Of a stretch of 64,000 bases of DNA, positions 24,674 through 36,300 are shown one piece after another (position 1 is the stretch's first letter; each line of letters starts with the position of its first letter). The notes beneath the pieces are model-generated. The model was not told the DNA's origin, made no database searches, and saw only the letters and a list, made by a program, of their open reading frames with translations. A program made the translations under genes and the position numbers. The stretch is from the NCBI GenBank assembly GCA_028023455.1, contig JAQFVV010006624.1, positions 124,001-188,000 on the forward strand, read 5' to 3'. Source of the DNA: Epiperipatus broadwayi (taxonomy: Eukaryota > Onychophora > Udeonychophora > Euonychophora > Peripatidae).

Positions 24674-25540
24674 TTAAATAGGATCTGGGGGTTGCCTGTA
24701 GTTTAACGATGCTGGCTGTCTATATGGTCTCTTTGCTCTAGTCTGATCACGTGACTCCCATCTTGATGACCTAGGGTATGTTTGGCCGCTCATCATCATT
24801 GTTTGACATCTTGGCTCAATCCGACGCATCTTTTCTGGTGGTTCTTTAGGTCCTGGAGTAAAATCAATGGTGGTTAGAAATCCTGCCATATCTTCTATCG
24901 TTCGAATCCGGCACCCCATCATCAACTGTTGTACTCTAAAAGGCATATTTTGTTGGATAATTCTAATCTTTTGGTTATCTGTGAATGGAAATGCTGTTAA
25001 AGATCTGAGAGATGCTATCTGCCTTAAAAAAAATTGTGTATGGGTTTCTTTCACTACAGATCCATAAGACTCTCTGAGTATCGAGTGGTATATACCCTCC
25101 TGGCATTCTTCACTCCAAAAAGTTTTATGCATGGCTGAACAATATTGGTCAAAGTTTTGTGGCTTCTCTGTGCAGCAATCCCACCATGACTTTGCATATC
25201 CATATAAATGATGTATAGCAAGGGCTACTTGGTCAGCTGTTGAGACTTTTTGGAACCGGAAGAGTTCTTGGAGACTTTCTAGATGGGCTTTTGGATTTTC
25301 TCCCACTTCTCCTTTAAAAGATTTAACTTGGATAAATTTTGCCAGACCTATGGGTGCATTTTCTGATGGTACTATTGATTCGATTGTGTCCAAATTCCCT
25401 CTTTCTTGTGTTAAATCTGATTTCTTCCTGTCTGGGGTGGCCTGTCGCACATATCCTTTGATAATAGTGCTTTCCTTATCACTTTTCCCCCTCTTTAAGA
25501 TCCTCAACTTTATGTACTGTCTCACTAATAACCTGCACAC
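24674..25540 (-). CDS. Retrotransposon gag domain protein (C-terminal part of gag)
   Basis: This frame is 288 codons. Residues about 74-215 fit the Retrotrans_gag domain of Ty3-type elements: a Phe-x-Gly-Glu segment at 75-78, AHLESLQELF at 86-94, then a hallmark Leu-Tyr-Gly-x-Ala-x-x-Trp-Trp at 112-120 where the family has a Leu-x-Gly-x-Ala-x-x-Trp motif. This is the capsid-like part that assembles retroelement particles. The tail (230-288) is Arg/Pro-rich and could bind nucleic acid; I see no CCHC zinc knuckle. It lies just downstream of the coiled-coil ORF (25671-26504) but in another frame, so one gag was probably split by a frameshift within about 25541-25670, or a programmed shift joins them. 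The ATG at 25540 need not be a true start. No protease or pol follows. Confidence 0.75.
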   Translation of the reverse strand: MCRLLVRQYIKLRILKRGKSDKESTIIKGYVRQATPDRKKSDLTQERGNLDTIESIVPSENAPIGLAKFIQVKSFKGEVGENPKAHLESLQELFRFQKVSTADQVALAIHHLYGYAKSWWDCCTEKPQNFDQYCSAMHKTFWSEECQEGIYHSILRESYGSVVKETHTQFFLRQIASLRSLTAFPFTDNQKIRIIQQNMPFRVQQLMMGCRIRTIEDMAGFLTTIDFTPGPKEPPEKMRRIEPRCQTMMMSGQTYPRSSRWESRDQTRAKRPYRQPASLNYRQPPDPI

Positions 25541-25670
25541 TCTCTGTTCTATTAGAGTTATTGGCTTGGTGATTACTAGTTAAGTTACTTTCTAAACTTT
25601 TTTTTCTTTCATCTCTGCCAGATCTTTTCTCATTTCTTGAATACACGTGGTGATCATGTTTCCTTCTTGG

Positions 25671-26504
25671 TTAGTTACTTGACTTCTTTGTAGCAGGTTT
25701 TCTTTTTATTTCATATATTTCCTCTCTGATCTCCCTTTGGGCTTCTTCACACTCTTGCAATTTGCTGTTAAATTCTGCCCCTACTTTAAAGACCCTTTCT
25801 TTCAAACCCTTTTCTTGACATTCTACTTGTTCAACTAAAGCCTTCACTTCTTCTTTAATCACAACAAATTCCTTTCTATTTTCTTCTTGGTTTTTATGTA
25901 ACATTTCTTTAACTTCTCCCCGAATTTCTTCAGACTTCTGCTGACAGCTGGTTGACAATTCCTGTAGACCTTGGCACATTTCTTCCAGTCTTTTATCTCT
26001 GTCTGCCATCTCTTGTCTAATATCTCTGCTAAGGGTTTCAAATCTTTGTGTCATTTTGTGATTCATTTCCTCCATTTTCTGATCCCTTTCCTCCATTTTC
26101 TGATTCATTTTCTGATCCCTTGCCTCCATTTTCTGATCCCTTGCCTCCATTTTCTGATCCCTTGCCTCCATTTTCTGATCCCTTGCCTCCATTTTCTGAT
26201 CCATTTCTTTCGCATCCTGTCTAAGCTGTCTCAGCAACCAATTAAAATCCTGGCCTTCCTGCTTAATCTCCTCTACTGGTATCTGTTCAGATGTTTCGGT
26301 AACTGAATTCTCTGGCATATCAAGATTTTTCTGTGCACACTCATCTCTATCCTGGCTCATACCATTTTCCCTTTCTATTTCTTCTGTACTGCTGTTGTAC
26401 TCATTAATCTCTCTTCCTGATCTCAACACGATACCTCCACCTTTCATCTCCATTCCTACTTCTATCTCTTCCCCACTGCTCATTACTTCTGTTTCTTTGT
26501 TCAT
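25671..26504 (-). CDS. Coiled-coil N-terminal gag-like protein
   Basis: This frame is 277 codons, highly charged, and almost entirely predicted helical coiled coil by eye (Glu/Lys/Gln/Met-rich, few Pro or Gly after residue 85). Residues 103-137 consist of near-exact 7-residue repeats (QKMEARD), encoded by a 21-bp DNA repeat at about 26095-26205, so the coiled coil has grown by whole heptads. Position after the right LTR and before the gag-domain ORF makes it the N-terminal part of the same gag, acting in particle multimerisation by inference. Its stop lies about 130 bp before the next ORF, which is in another frame. The ATG at 26504 is the first in frame after a stop-rich AT leader. A cellular coiled-coil protein is unlikely given the LTR context. 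Confidence 0.65.
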   Translation of the reverse strand: MNKETEVMSSGEEIEVGMEMKGGGIVLRSGREINEYNSSTEEIERENGMSQDRDECAQKNLDMPENSVTETSEQIPVEEIKQEGQDFNWLLRQLRQDAKEMDQKMEARDQKMEARDQKMEARDQKMEARDQKMNQKMEERDQKMEEMNHKMTQRFETLSRDIRQEMADRDKRLEEMCQGLQELSTSCQQKSEEIRGEVKEMLHKNQEENRKEFVVIKEEVKALVEQVECQEKGLKERVFKVGAEFNSKLQECEEAQREIREEIYEIKRKPATKKSSN

Positions 26505-27544
26505 TCTGTATACTATATAATCCTTTCAAAATTTATTTATTTATTTTTCGCACCTAATAAATATTTGATTTTTAAAACTTCTATACTTTTAATACGGCTG
26601 TTTGCTGCTCTCCCCCTTCAAGAACGACTCGCTCACTTCCATCCCAACTCTATGCCTAACTCACTAATATATCTGCTACCATCTGATGCCCGTCCAACAT
26701 ATAATGAATTTTTAAAAAAAAAAAAATTTCCGTGTCCCTACTTTTTATTTTATAAAACATATGAAACTTTTCCTATTTTAAAAAAAATCCCCTCTTTTTT
26801 CTAGCTTTAATAAAATATACGAAAAATTTAAAAAAATCTTTTTTTCTTTTTTCGTCTATATATCTAAAGTATAACACTTATTTTAATATTAAAGATGACT
26901 TAATAAAAATTTAACTCACCTCCAGTCTCTTCTTCCAGCTGTTTTTTATTTTATTTTATTATATACATACTTAAATAGTTTTATGACCTAATTCCGTTTG
27001 ACCCGTCTGCACCAATTTCAAACCTTTTAACTTTTGGTTAATTTGACGTTACTTATATATATTTCTTACTCATTTTAAACCACTCCAATTCATAAAATAC
27101 TTTGATAAAACAACGAGACCCCCCTTTTCTTTTAATCTAAATTTCTTTTCTCTGCTCCCTAATGACAAATTTATAAGAGGATGACTTATAACTTGATCAA
27201 TCATCCTCGGGCGCCAGTCACTAGTGAACAGGAAAGACACAAAATAAATTTAATAAATTTTTTTGCTATATACACACAAAAGTCCATAACTCAGAGTATG
27301 TAGGTATTTACATCGAAGCCTCACTTGGTCGTCCAAACGCGGAAAAAAAATCTTACATATATACATTATTCAAAAAAAATTTGACTCAAAATCATTAATT
27401 TTGACCAAAAGAATTATATATATACTCCATAATCTCTTCAGGGGTGGAAATGAGTTACAAGCCCCACGATTTTGGGCGTCCAAATGCAGAAAAAAAAAAA
27501 ATCTTACATAAATTATTTTGAAAAAATTTATTAACGGGGGCCTA
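26505..27544 (-). other. Leader region of the LTR element
   Basis: This is noncoding leader between the right LTR and gag. It holds two related blocks (CGTCCAAACGCGG and CGTCCAAATGCAG, each followed by an A-run and ATCTTACATA) at about 27332-27360 and 27477-27508, so the leader contains a local duplication. It also holds the displaced primer-binding-like site described separately. Confidence 0.5.
27199..27216 (-). promoter_or_regulatory. Candidate primer-binding site
   Basis: The minus strand reads TGGCGCCCGAGGATGA. TGG plus GCGCC is the usual start of a retroelement primer-binding site complementary to a tRNA 3' end. In normal elements it sits within a few bases of the 5' LTR; here it is about 330 bp inside the LTR edge at 27545. 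Either the LTR boundary shifted, an insertion lengthened the leader, or the match is chance. Confidence 0.45.
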
Positions 27545-30500
27545 TGTGCCAGTCAAAACATGCTTATCCATCTAACACGAGCTGGAACTCACAAAATGTA
27601 CTTCAAACCCAGTCGAGCCCGAGATTTTGGTCAGGGACCAGCCTGGATTCGAACCCACTCTCCAAGCCCCAGATCTAACACCCAATGGATAACATAACAA
27701 TGGTAGCACACGAGATTTAATTCTTCATCCGGCCCACTAGCAAATCGGAGAAAACAATAAGACTCATGGACTTAAACATATATATAAACAACTTAAATAC
27801 TAGACATTCCACAGATAAAATCTAACATATTTAAATAATAGGGGCTTTACTAATGAATACTTATGGGCAATTAGTGAATTGGATTGATTTAATAATGAGA
27901 CAGAAACTGATATATGATGAATTAAAATATATTTATTGACAATTGTTGTTGGCAAATGCACACAGGCATTCATTTATAAAGTAACATTACTCTAGGCCAA
28001 TAATTGATACGTTGGCTATTATTTAATTGCTCCAATATTATTTAATGGAAACAAATACCCTACTATATAACTAATCACTACATTAACTTTTACCAGTTAT
28101 GCCCTTTCATCATCAGTTCGTGTGGCTATTGTACGTGAAATCAAACCAAGTCTGGAGTGAAGCTTAATAATACGTCTTAATTATAATAAATTTATTTTAA
28201 CTATGGGCTTTTAAAGCATCCCAGATAGCTTTAGATCGAACGGGTTTTCAAGATTGCTTCGGATCAATGCTGAAGACTGCATATTAGGGAGGAAAGAGTT
28301 GGCTATAACGATTTTACTAATATGCTAGGCACAAGTAAAATATAATAATAAAGTGGCTCTGCGGATGGAAGAATAGTTTTAGGGTTTTTGTGACAAACAA
28401 CGGTTTACCCAAGAACCGGTCGTCATGCTGCAAAAGGAAACCTTTATTTGGTTCATAAGAAGTGAGGGACTTACGTGCTAATCTGGCCCGTAGCTCAGAC
28501 TTCGCGACTGCACTACCCTATAAGAGAAGATGTGCTGGCAACGCCGTGGCTCCATCTTATATATGTATAAAAAAAACAGCACAACGAGGAAATCTAAATA
28601 AGTTTCACATCCGCCAAGCTGAAGGATATTATAAATTAAATATCATATACTAAATGAACACCAGTTCATCAGCTTGATCAAAAGAGCCAACTCTTCTGTA
28701 GCATGAGAAATACGATATGCTATTGACAGGAATATATAAATACAAACTTTACTTTATCCCGTTCAATCTCTTTAGTTATCTATAACTACTAAACTTTTAA
28801 AAGGGAGAAAAGTATATTTAATAGGGGAGTTACGAATACTTTACTAAAAAAATATACTTATGATTACACTCCAGGCTAGTTTAATCTTTAGTAACATAAT
28901 AAATAAAGGTTGAAAAGCCACATTTTATATTTATATTAATTAATTTACAAAATGACAAAATATGAATTTGGGTTTTGAAACAGCGCACAAAATGACGCTA
29001 TATAAATAATTTCAATTTATATGTTTAAAAACATATTCTATAATTAAATGCACGCCGTTTCGAAACATAGGCATAACTAACAATAATTAAAATAAGCAAA
29101 AGAAAAGCAAAATATAACTGCAGTGATTAAATTATATAGCAAAATATTAATTAATAAAGAAAAATTTGCAAAAGTATTACATTTTATAGAATTAAAATAT
29201 TATTTTAGGAAACAATTTAGACAGTTTACACTATTGAATTAAGGAAAAATTAGCAAAAAGTATTTCATTTAAATATTATTTCAGAAACAATTTAGCGAGA
29301 AAGTTCAATAATATGGTTAGCTAACCTGTTTTGAAGAAACAATGACTGTTTTTGAAATTTACAGAGCTCTGTGATTTTAAATATTAAAACAGTTCTCCTG
29401 TAGATGGGCTGGAGATATTCGAACTGGAATGAAGGTGAATTCTTGGGTGGCTTATGGCATCTTTAATTTAGTTGGGAGATGATTTTTAAAATATTGTTTG
29501 TTTAGCTGGACTGAAATCGGAACGAAGGCAAATAAATTATTTTTACGGCTTATGGCATCTTCAAATTTAGTTGGTGTAAGCTTGGTTGTTCCTTTGGCAT
29601 TTGATGGATTGAACCAGGCGTTCCATCACGGGAAAGCAGCAAAATTTTGCCTGACTTTAGCCAGACATGTTAAGGTTGAACAAATATAAAACTTCTCCTG
29701 TTGACTGTCTTCAAAAGTAAGATGGATTCTCTCTTCCCGCTTAAAATAAGGCCTATTTATATCCTTCTACTAAACTTTAACACCTTTCTGGAATTTCGTA
29801 AGCCTCGGTACCAATTGACTTTTAATTAAACAAAATAATGTAATCCAATTTCTACAACAGATAACGTCTCCGAGGTGTTACATTTAATTACTTAAAATTA
29901 TTAAAACATATAAATTATATAATTTGATTCATTTTCATTAATTAAATTCCTTTTCAGGTGTTATTACTTAGCAGAAGGAACGGTATTCTGATTTAATGAA
30001 AAAGTCTTTTGTTGCAAACAAAAACCAATCAGAAAACAGATTTTACTTTTTTACCCGGGTGTGTCACTAATTGATATCTTGTTTACAAAAATTCTCATTT
30101 TTAATTACAAATGGATGATTTTTATTTTACTGAAATAAATAACTTTTAACATATTTGTTCTTACAATATTATTTGTTTATTAAAAAAAAAAGCAAATTTA
30201 AAGAAAATACTTTAGTTTCAATTATATATGTAAAACATTAAATCAGAAAACCGTTAAATATAATTTAAAGAAAATGTTTTACAGTATCTTTATTTAAACT
30301 TAAATATATATATATCATTCCAATGTTTAACTTATCCATCCACATATGAATATAATAGCGAATATAATTAAGAATTGACTGAAAATTAATAAAGCATTTT
30401 ATAATAAATTATGAGCATTTCTCCGCTATAATTGTATCAAACCTGTCTAATTATAGCGTGTTTTCGTATGTAAATGGATGATGCCATTCAAGCGGCCATT

Positions 30501-30627
30501 GTAGCAAAGTTTTCCCGCTCGACTTATATATTACATTTTTACATTTAAAATAGGTTCGAAATTAGTTTAGATGAGTAGGTCATTAGGTTGATGGTGAAAC
30601 GGAAAGGGATTGGAGATTTCCGTTTCA
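27545..30627 (-). repeat. Right LTR (5' LTR in coding orientation)
   Basis: This is the right copy of the terminal repeat, 3083 bp, near-identical to 20807-23892. It carries the same 85-bp internal duplication, the antisense 63-codon frame (29498-29689) and the TATA-like box, and would contain the active promoter for gag on the minus strand. Confidence 0.8.
29753..29762 (-). promoter_or_regulatory. TATA-like box in right LTR
   Basis: On the minus strand this reads GGATATAAATAGGCC, the same as the site in the left LTR. It is about 3.25 kb upstream of the coiled-coil gag start and correctly oriented for it. The start site would be expected some 25-30 bp downstream, near the GGGAAGAGAG segment. 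Confidence 0.45.
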
Positions 30628-31480
30628 ATACAATATATCAGTAAATATCTGAGCTGTTTTAGGCTTGATATCATTATGGCATGCATTTGATATATAAATA
30701 TAAAGTGGGGAAAAATTAATAATGTTTTTTTCCATCCAATTAAATTAAAGTGGGAGTTTTTAATTTTTTTTATCAATTCATATATTGTAATTATTTGTTA
30801 ATTGAATTTTTTTTAATTTGCTGCAATTCTTTTTTTTTATTACTATACTAATACACCACTGTAAATGTTTTATGAACATTTGTTTTTATTTAGAATATTT
30901 ACAAACTGATTTTCATTTTTGATGTGTTGAAAGAATGGAAGAAAATCAACATCTAATCATCTATTTAACTACCCATCGATATGTAGATAAATAGCTAGTT
31001 AAACAGATCATCAGAAGTTGATGTCGTTCCTATTATTTTCTCCTCACATTAAAAATAACAAAGCAATTAGAAAATATTAAAATAAAAATAGAAATCCATT
31101 TCCAAAATCCATGTAAAGGTATTTATTAATATTATTATCTAACACAGAAATTACATCAAATTAAAAAAAAAACCCACTCAATTAACATATAAGCAATATT
31201 TATGAATTAAAAAAAATAACAACTCCCACTTTAATTTTGTTGGATAGATAAAACATTATTATTTTTCTTCCACTTTACATTTAAGTGTCAAATGTCTGAT
31301 GACAAGCCTAAGAATAGTCTTTTTGTTTTCCTTCCCTAGCTCAGATATTTAAAAATAATATAGCATTTTTACTGATCAAAAATAATCAACTTAAGTATTT
31401 CCCACTTAATTATTGTAGATATTTTATTCATACAAATATCTGTAGTATTTTAAGATTAAAAACATTTTAATGTTAGTTTA
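30628..31480 (+). repeat. Remainder of the degenerate inverted-repeat element interrupted by the LTR element
   Basis: The left arm 30628-30970 pairs in reverse with 30996-31372, closing on a short centre near 30983 (ATCTATTTAACT...AGTTAAACAGAT). Matching landmarks include AAATATCTGAGCT with AGCTCAGATATTT and CTCCCACTTTAATT with AATTAAAGTGGGAG. Together with 20690-20806 the arms are about 460 bp each with substantial divergence. No transposase frame lies inside. It could be a foldback DNA transposon or an old inverted duplication. Confidence 0.6.
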
Positions 31481-31484
31481 ATGT

Positions 31485-33030
31485 TTTAGTTAAATATTAT
31501 ATTTTTATCACTCTAAAAAAGTAAAAGGTCAAAGGGAGCTTTTGAAATGACAAGCTGATATTGTGAATTTTTTTATCCACTAATTCTTTTTGCTGACTAT
31601 CAAATAAAAAAGGAAAACACACCTTGCAGAAGTTGAGATAATATAAAATCTATTTTAATTTTCAAAAATCAACATAAATTTTAATATTTTTTAATTTTTA
31701 TTTGATAATTTTAGTATTTTAACATTTAATAAACTAATAAGTATTGCACATGTTTTTAGATCCAATTTTTTTAATCCTGATTTAATAATTTTTCATTTAA
31801 TTTCATTTCTTACCATATGTATATATGTTTATTTAATAATATTAAAATTTATTAAAGTGGATTATATTTGTTATTCACTGTTTTGGCTATTCCCCCACTG
31901 TATCATACCTAGGCTTTTAATATAACTCTCGTAATTGAACATTTGATGACATTTAAAATGTGATGCCATTTAGTTGTGAAATAAAAATATTTTCATTTCA
32001 GCACACTTTAAAAATAATTTAATTCATTATTTGAATTTTTTTTGCATTCTACCACTATATCCTAGGCTTTATATATATATATTGAACTCCCACCTTCCTT
32101 CTTTAATATAAATTAAGAATATATCTCTACTCTCGTATTTTCCTTATTAACAAACTTTTCTATCTCTGAAGGTTTCTGGTCCTTCAGGTGGAGTAAACAA
32201 TATCATTGGTAGCAAGCCATCAATAATATAAACACTCGGCTACTAAATTAAAACCCTGGCCAACCAAGCACTTTATTTATTTTAAGGAGATCCCTTTAGG
32301 CGCCAGTTAATCAGAGTAATTAACATGCCTGCTTGACCAGCAATGAATCTAGTAGCTGAAATCACAGCTAGCTCATTGAATTGTAGCTGTCTTAGAAATA
32401 TCCACCCATTCTAAAATTCTATTTCTTAGTATATATAAAAAGAACTTTACTTTCCACACAAATAAACATTTGCATCATTCAAAATCCTTATTTCAAAAGA
32501 TACTTCCTATTCTTTTAGCTTCAACTTAAATCACTTGTTAATAATGACTAAATATTTCAATCCCTGCCCTATTTCCATAAATTAAATGTATTATCTCATA
32601 ATAAAGGTATACATTCCTTATATTAGCATAAATATTTCAGTAACACTTTAAATCTTGCTCCTTTTTCTTAAATGAGCATTTTATATCACATTAAAAGCAT
32701 AAGATTGTTCTAATAATAAATATTTCAATACCAATTTAACCCCGCTCTGCTTTTTTTTTTCATAATTGTTTGTCTCATAATACAACCATGAACACACTTT
32801 TCAGTTAAATAAATATTTTAATACCTTTGACATAAAAATAAAATGCAAGACATATTTAATTAAGATTCACACACACACAATTAATAATTCTGCATAAAAG
32901 TTGGATAATGGAACTAATATAATTTATACCCTGAAGATAATAGTTCGTAAGAAGTTAAAAGTTAAAAGTTTATTTTTTTATTTACTTATCTACCACAGCA
33001 TATAAATCAAGAATTGGAGAATAAGAAAAT
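31485..33030. other. AT-rich DNA; possible LTR remnant around 32150-32460
   Basis: Most of it shows nothing. At 32286-32305 the minus strand reads TGGCGCCTAAAGGGATCTCC, like a retroelement primer-binding site. It is preceded on that strand by less AT-rich sequence with a TATATATA near 32430, so a solo or broken LTR of another Ty3-like element is possible. I could not find a matching second copy. Confidence 0.35.
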
Positions 33031-33040
33031 GAAATGTTAC

Positions 33041-33283
33041 CTAGGATTTGAATTTGATTTGATGTGAGTATGACAAAATGTAGTGATTGGCGCTAATCTT
33101 TTGTAGATCTTTCCTAAATTTGTGATATTATATGAACTCTCATGGATCTTGGCATGGACACTCCATTGTTTCTTAGACTTCACATAAACATGGTTTGTTC
33201 TTCGAACTATCTGCAGGTGGTGCCACAGAGAAGGTTCCGGCCAGTTGCATGATACAATGGGTTCAGCAATGCACCATTTTCTT
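33041..33283 (-). CDS. Candidate internal coding exon, unrecognised
   Basis: The minus strand has an 81-codon stretch without stops in a patch clearly richer in G+C than its surroundings. The encoded residues are of ordinary soluble-protein composition (Trp-Cys-Ile-Ala-Glu..., Trp-His-His-Leu-Gln-Ile-Val-Arg-Arg..., Ala-Lys-Ile-His-Glu...). It ends at a plausible donor (CCTAG/GTAACA at 33041/33040) and could begin after TATTAG at 33284, which is a weak acceptor. The 243-bp length is a multiple of three. I do not recognise the protein and see no partner exon, so an old transposon fragment remains an equal alternative. Confidence 0.3.
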
Positions 33284-33309
33284 CTAATAGTAGCTTATGT
33301 AATTTCTGG

Positions 33310-36300
33310 AATCAATCAATTTATTATGCAGTTTATTTTCAATTAATAATTTCTTTTTTGATCCAATTTATTTCTGATCAAATTTATTTCTAATTTTATT
33401 AATAATTTTTTTATATATTATTATCTTATTATTTCATTTTTTATATCTCTATTTTTTTAACAATACAAAGTTCTTCTTTTTATACCCAGTGCTTCTTATC
33501 TTGTGGATCCATTGTATATTCTACTTCACTCCAATTGGACTCCTGTTTGTTTTATTTAAAGTCTCTGATCCTTTCCATTGGTCATTAGTTTAAGTAAATA
33601 GTAATATTTAGTTTCTTTGTTATTTTTTTTCTTAACAGTTTAATTAGATTTCTTTTTGTTTTATTCCATTAGCTCTCCATTGTCTTTTAAAATTCTTTTC
33701 CTTTATTCAAAATCTATTTATACACACACACATTCAATCTTTTTATTATAAGACAAAACAAACTCCCTTCTTTTTACTTTTTTTTATTACAAATTACTTA
33801 AAAGTAATATTAAATCATTTTTTACTTCAATTCCTTTTTTTCTTTTCTTTCTAAATCTTACCCTCCTTTTAAAATCATTTATTTTCTTTCTTTAACAATA
33901 CCCCCCCCCTATCCTAATCTTTTGTTCTAAACTTTTAAAACTTTTATTTTACTTTGATTTTTAAAACAAAATTTCCTAAATATGTTTTACTCTTAAAAAA
34001 TGCCCAAAACACTAGATCACAATATACCTCAGTAATATATATATATATATTGTAAGGTTTACAGTGAGTTTATGCTTGGATTTAGACTTTCTACTTTACA
34101 CACTAGAAAGTACAATTTAATCAAACTATGAAAAAGAAGACTCTTCCATTCGTATATGAGTTTAGATATCTTAAGAATATAGTTATATTTTCTGATTAAC
34201 TGGGCCTAACATTGTATTGCTATTCGAATTGCTGGCAGAATCAGTTTTTTATTTATTGAAGAGGGCACCAGAGCCATGATTCATGGATTCCACACATTTT
34301 GTACATTCACAGCAAATAACTAAATTCAATATTTTTTAAGAAATTTGCTTGGGATTAATTGTTTAACAAGCATATTTGCAAAAGTATTTTATACAATTTT
34401 CTAAATAATCTTTTGTAATAGTAAAATTCAACAAACTAAAATTAAGAACTTACAATGAAAAGTTGATATTAAAGATATGTAATGATGTTATATAATGTAA
34501 GCATATTCAAGCATTCATATTAAATAAATATTTTAAATATCCTTGGGTGTTTCAAGACTTTAACCTGCATTTATCAATTCTTTTATAAATATACACGCAA
34601 TGATAATTTTATAACAGTTAATTTAATTGTTTAATATTAAATTCAAGCAATATGAAATACTAATTTAAAATACTAGTTAGGATACATTTTTTTAAAAAAA
34701 AATTATCAAGCAAAATGTAATGTAAATAATAAAAAGAAATTACCAATGATCTCAACCATTATTAATATCACTTCCTATGATCTGCTTCTTGGACCATACA
34801 TTAAAAAAACCCAATTATGATTGTAACTTACCTTGTTCAGAAACTTACTTTCTGACTACAGTTTTTAATTTAACATAATAATAAAGTTAATCTACTTTAA
34901 GATTAAATGTAAAATATAATAACAAAAGTTACTTTTAAAATAAGAATTGTAATATTTTAAATATTGATGTTAGACTTAATACAAAAAAAGAATGATAAAG
35001 TTTTAAAGTTACAAAAATATTTTTTTCTTTCTCTCCTGCTCATAAGCTGAATGCTTGTCAGGAATTTTCACCAATTGCCTAGTTATGGTTGGACAGATTT
35101 GTGCACAAATCATACTCTTGTCTGTGCTAGTTGAAGAAATGTACAAATAATAATAACAATAATAAAATCCAGTAAAATCCAAAAAGAATATTAATCATCC
35201 TGAATAAATAATTGTTCATTCCAGTATTTTTTCTCTGGGCATCTATTCAGGCATGTCATATCATCATAAAGTAAATAATTTACAGATCCATTTATCAAAA
35301 TATTTCTTATGTATGTATCTCTTGGCTTCAGTCATTATAAAATAGCAGATATATTGCAATAAATATGATATAAGTAATATTCACATTTTCCATTCATCAA
35401 AAACATTAGTGAAAACATTATATAATATAAATTATTTATTTAATATGTATATCAGGAGACATGTAGTTTATGAATTAAAAGAAATATCTCTTTAAAATAT
35501 TTATGATTTTTTACTTTTTAAATGTATATCTTTTCATTAAATATTTTTCTTTTTCAGGTAAAATCAGCTATATCATTCAAAGCATTTATTATCTGATATA
35601 ATTTTGATCTTTTAAAAAGATATATCAGACATTTATTCCAAATAAAGTTATTTTAAAGTATATAATTTATTTATTGATTTGATCAATAGCACATCCTTTT
35701 AAAAGCATAAAAGACATACAAAAATTATTTTCTTCAATATGTCTTTAAATACATTGTTCTTAAACATAAGTCTATTTTGATTACTTTAAACACAAATTAA
35801 ATGTGAATTATTACTATCAATTATATAATAAACAGTCATTCATCATACCATAAAACATTTTGAATTCAGTTTTTAAATTTAGATGCTGAGTCTTAATTTT
35901 CTTTTTTTTTCTTTCAAATTTGACACTACAATAAAGATTTTTAATAAATATCTGATTTCTCTGAATTAACTTTAATAAATTAGCTTCATTGTAATATGAT
36001 AAAGTTATTTCAAATAAATGTTTACTCATGCCAGACATACTATTTATAAAAATTTCAAAGTCCTTACATAAATCTCTGATCTTGTTGCAGTATATTCCTT
36101 GACATTTGGTGTTCATTATTACAATATTTAAGTAGCTACTATCATGTTCCTTAGAATTATTGAGGTCTTACACTAAGTTTAAGTAAGAATAGATGGACTG
36201 GGAAATTTGGTATTTTAGTGAACCATTATTTAAATAGTTATTCCAATTATTTTTTTCAAAACAAAAGAAATTACTACTGTCACAATATAAAAAATATAGT

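Larger units (their letters stand above)
20807..30627 (-). mobile_element. Non-autonomous gag-only LTR retroelement with 3.1-kb LTRs
   Basis: Two direct repeats of about 3.09 kb (20807-23892 and 27545-30627) begin TGTGCCAGTC and end CCGTTTCA on the plus strand (TG...CA in either reading). They are flanked by a 4-bp target duplication ATAC at 20803-20806 and 30628-30631. The two repeats differ at roughly 1% of positions by eye plus an AT-tract length change near 23565, so insertion is fairly recent. The 3.65-kb interior carries two gag-like ORFs on the minus strand and no protease, RT, RNase H or integrase. This resembles a LARD-type non-autonomous element dependent on a Ty3-like partner. Oddities are a displaced primer-binding-like site and no clear polypurine tract next to either LTR. 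Confidence 0.8.

Noticed and set aside
25971-26306. 111-codon plus-strand frame with Phe-Leu-Ile repeats
   Set aside because: Antisense shadow of the heptad-repeat gag ORF on the minus strand.
34820-34845. Perfect donor-like CAAG/GTAAGT on the minus strand (also near 13940 and 50380)
   Set aside because: No adjoining open frame of exon-like composition; isolated donor matches are expected by chance in this much sequence.
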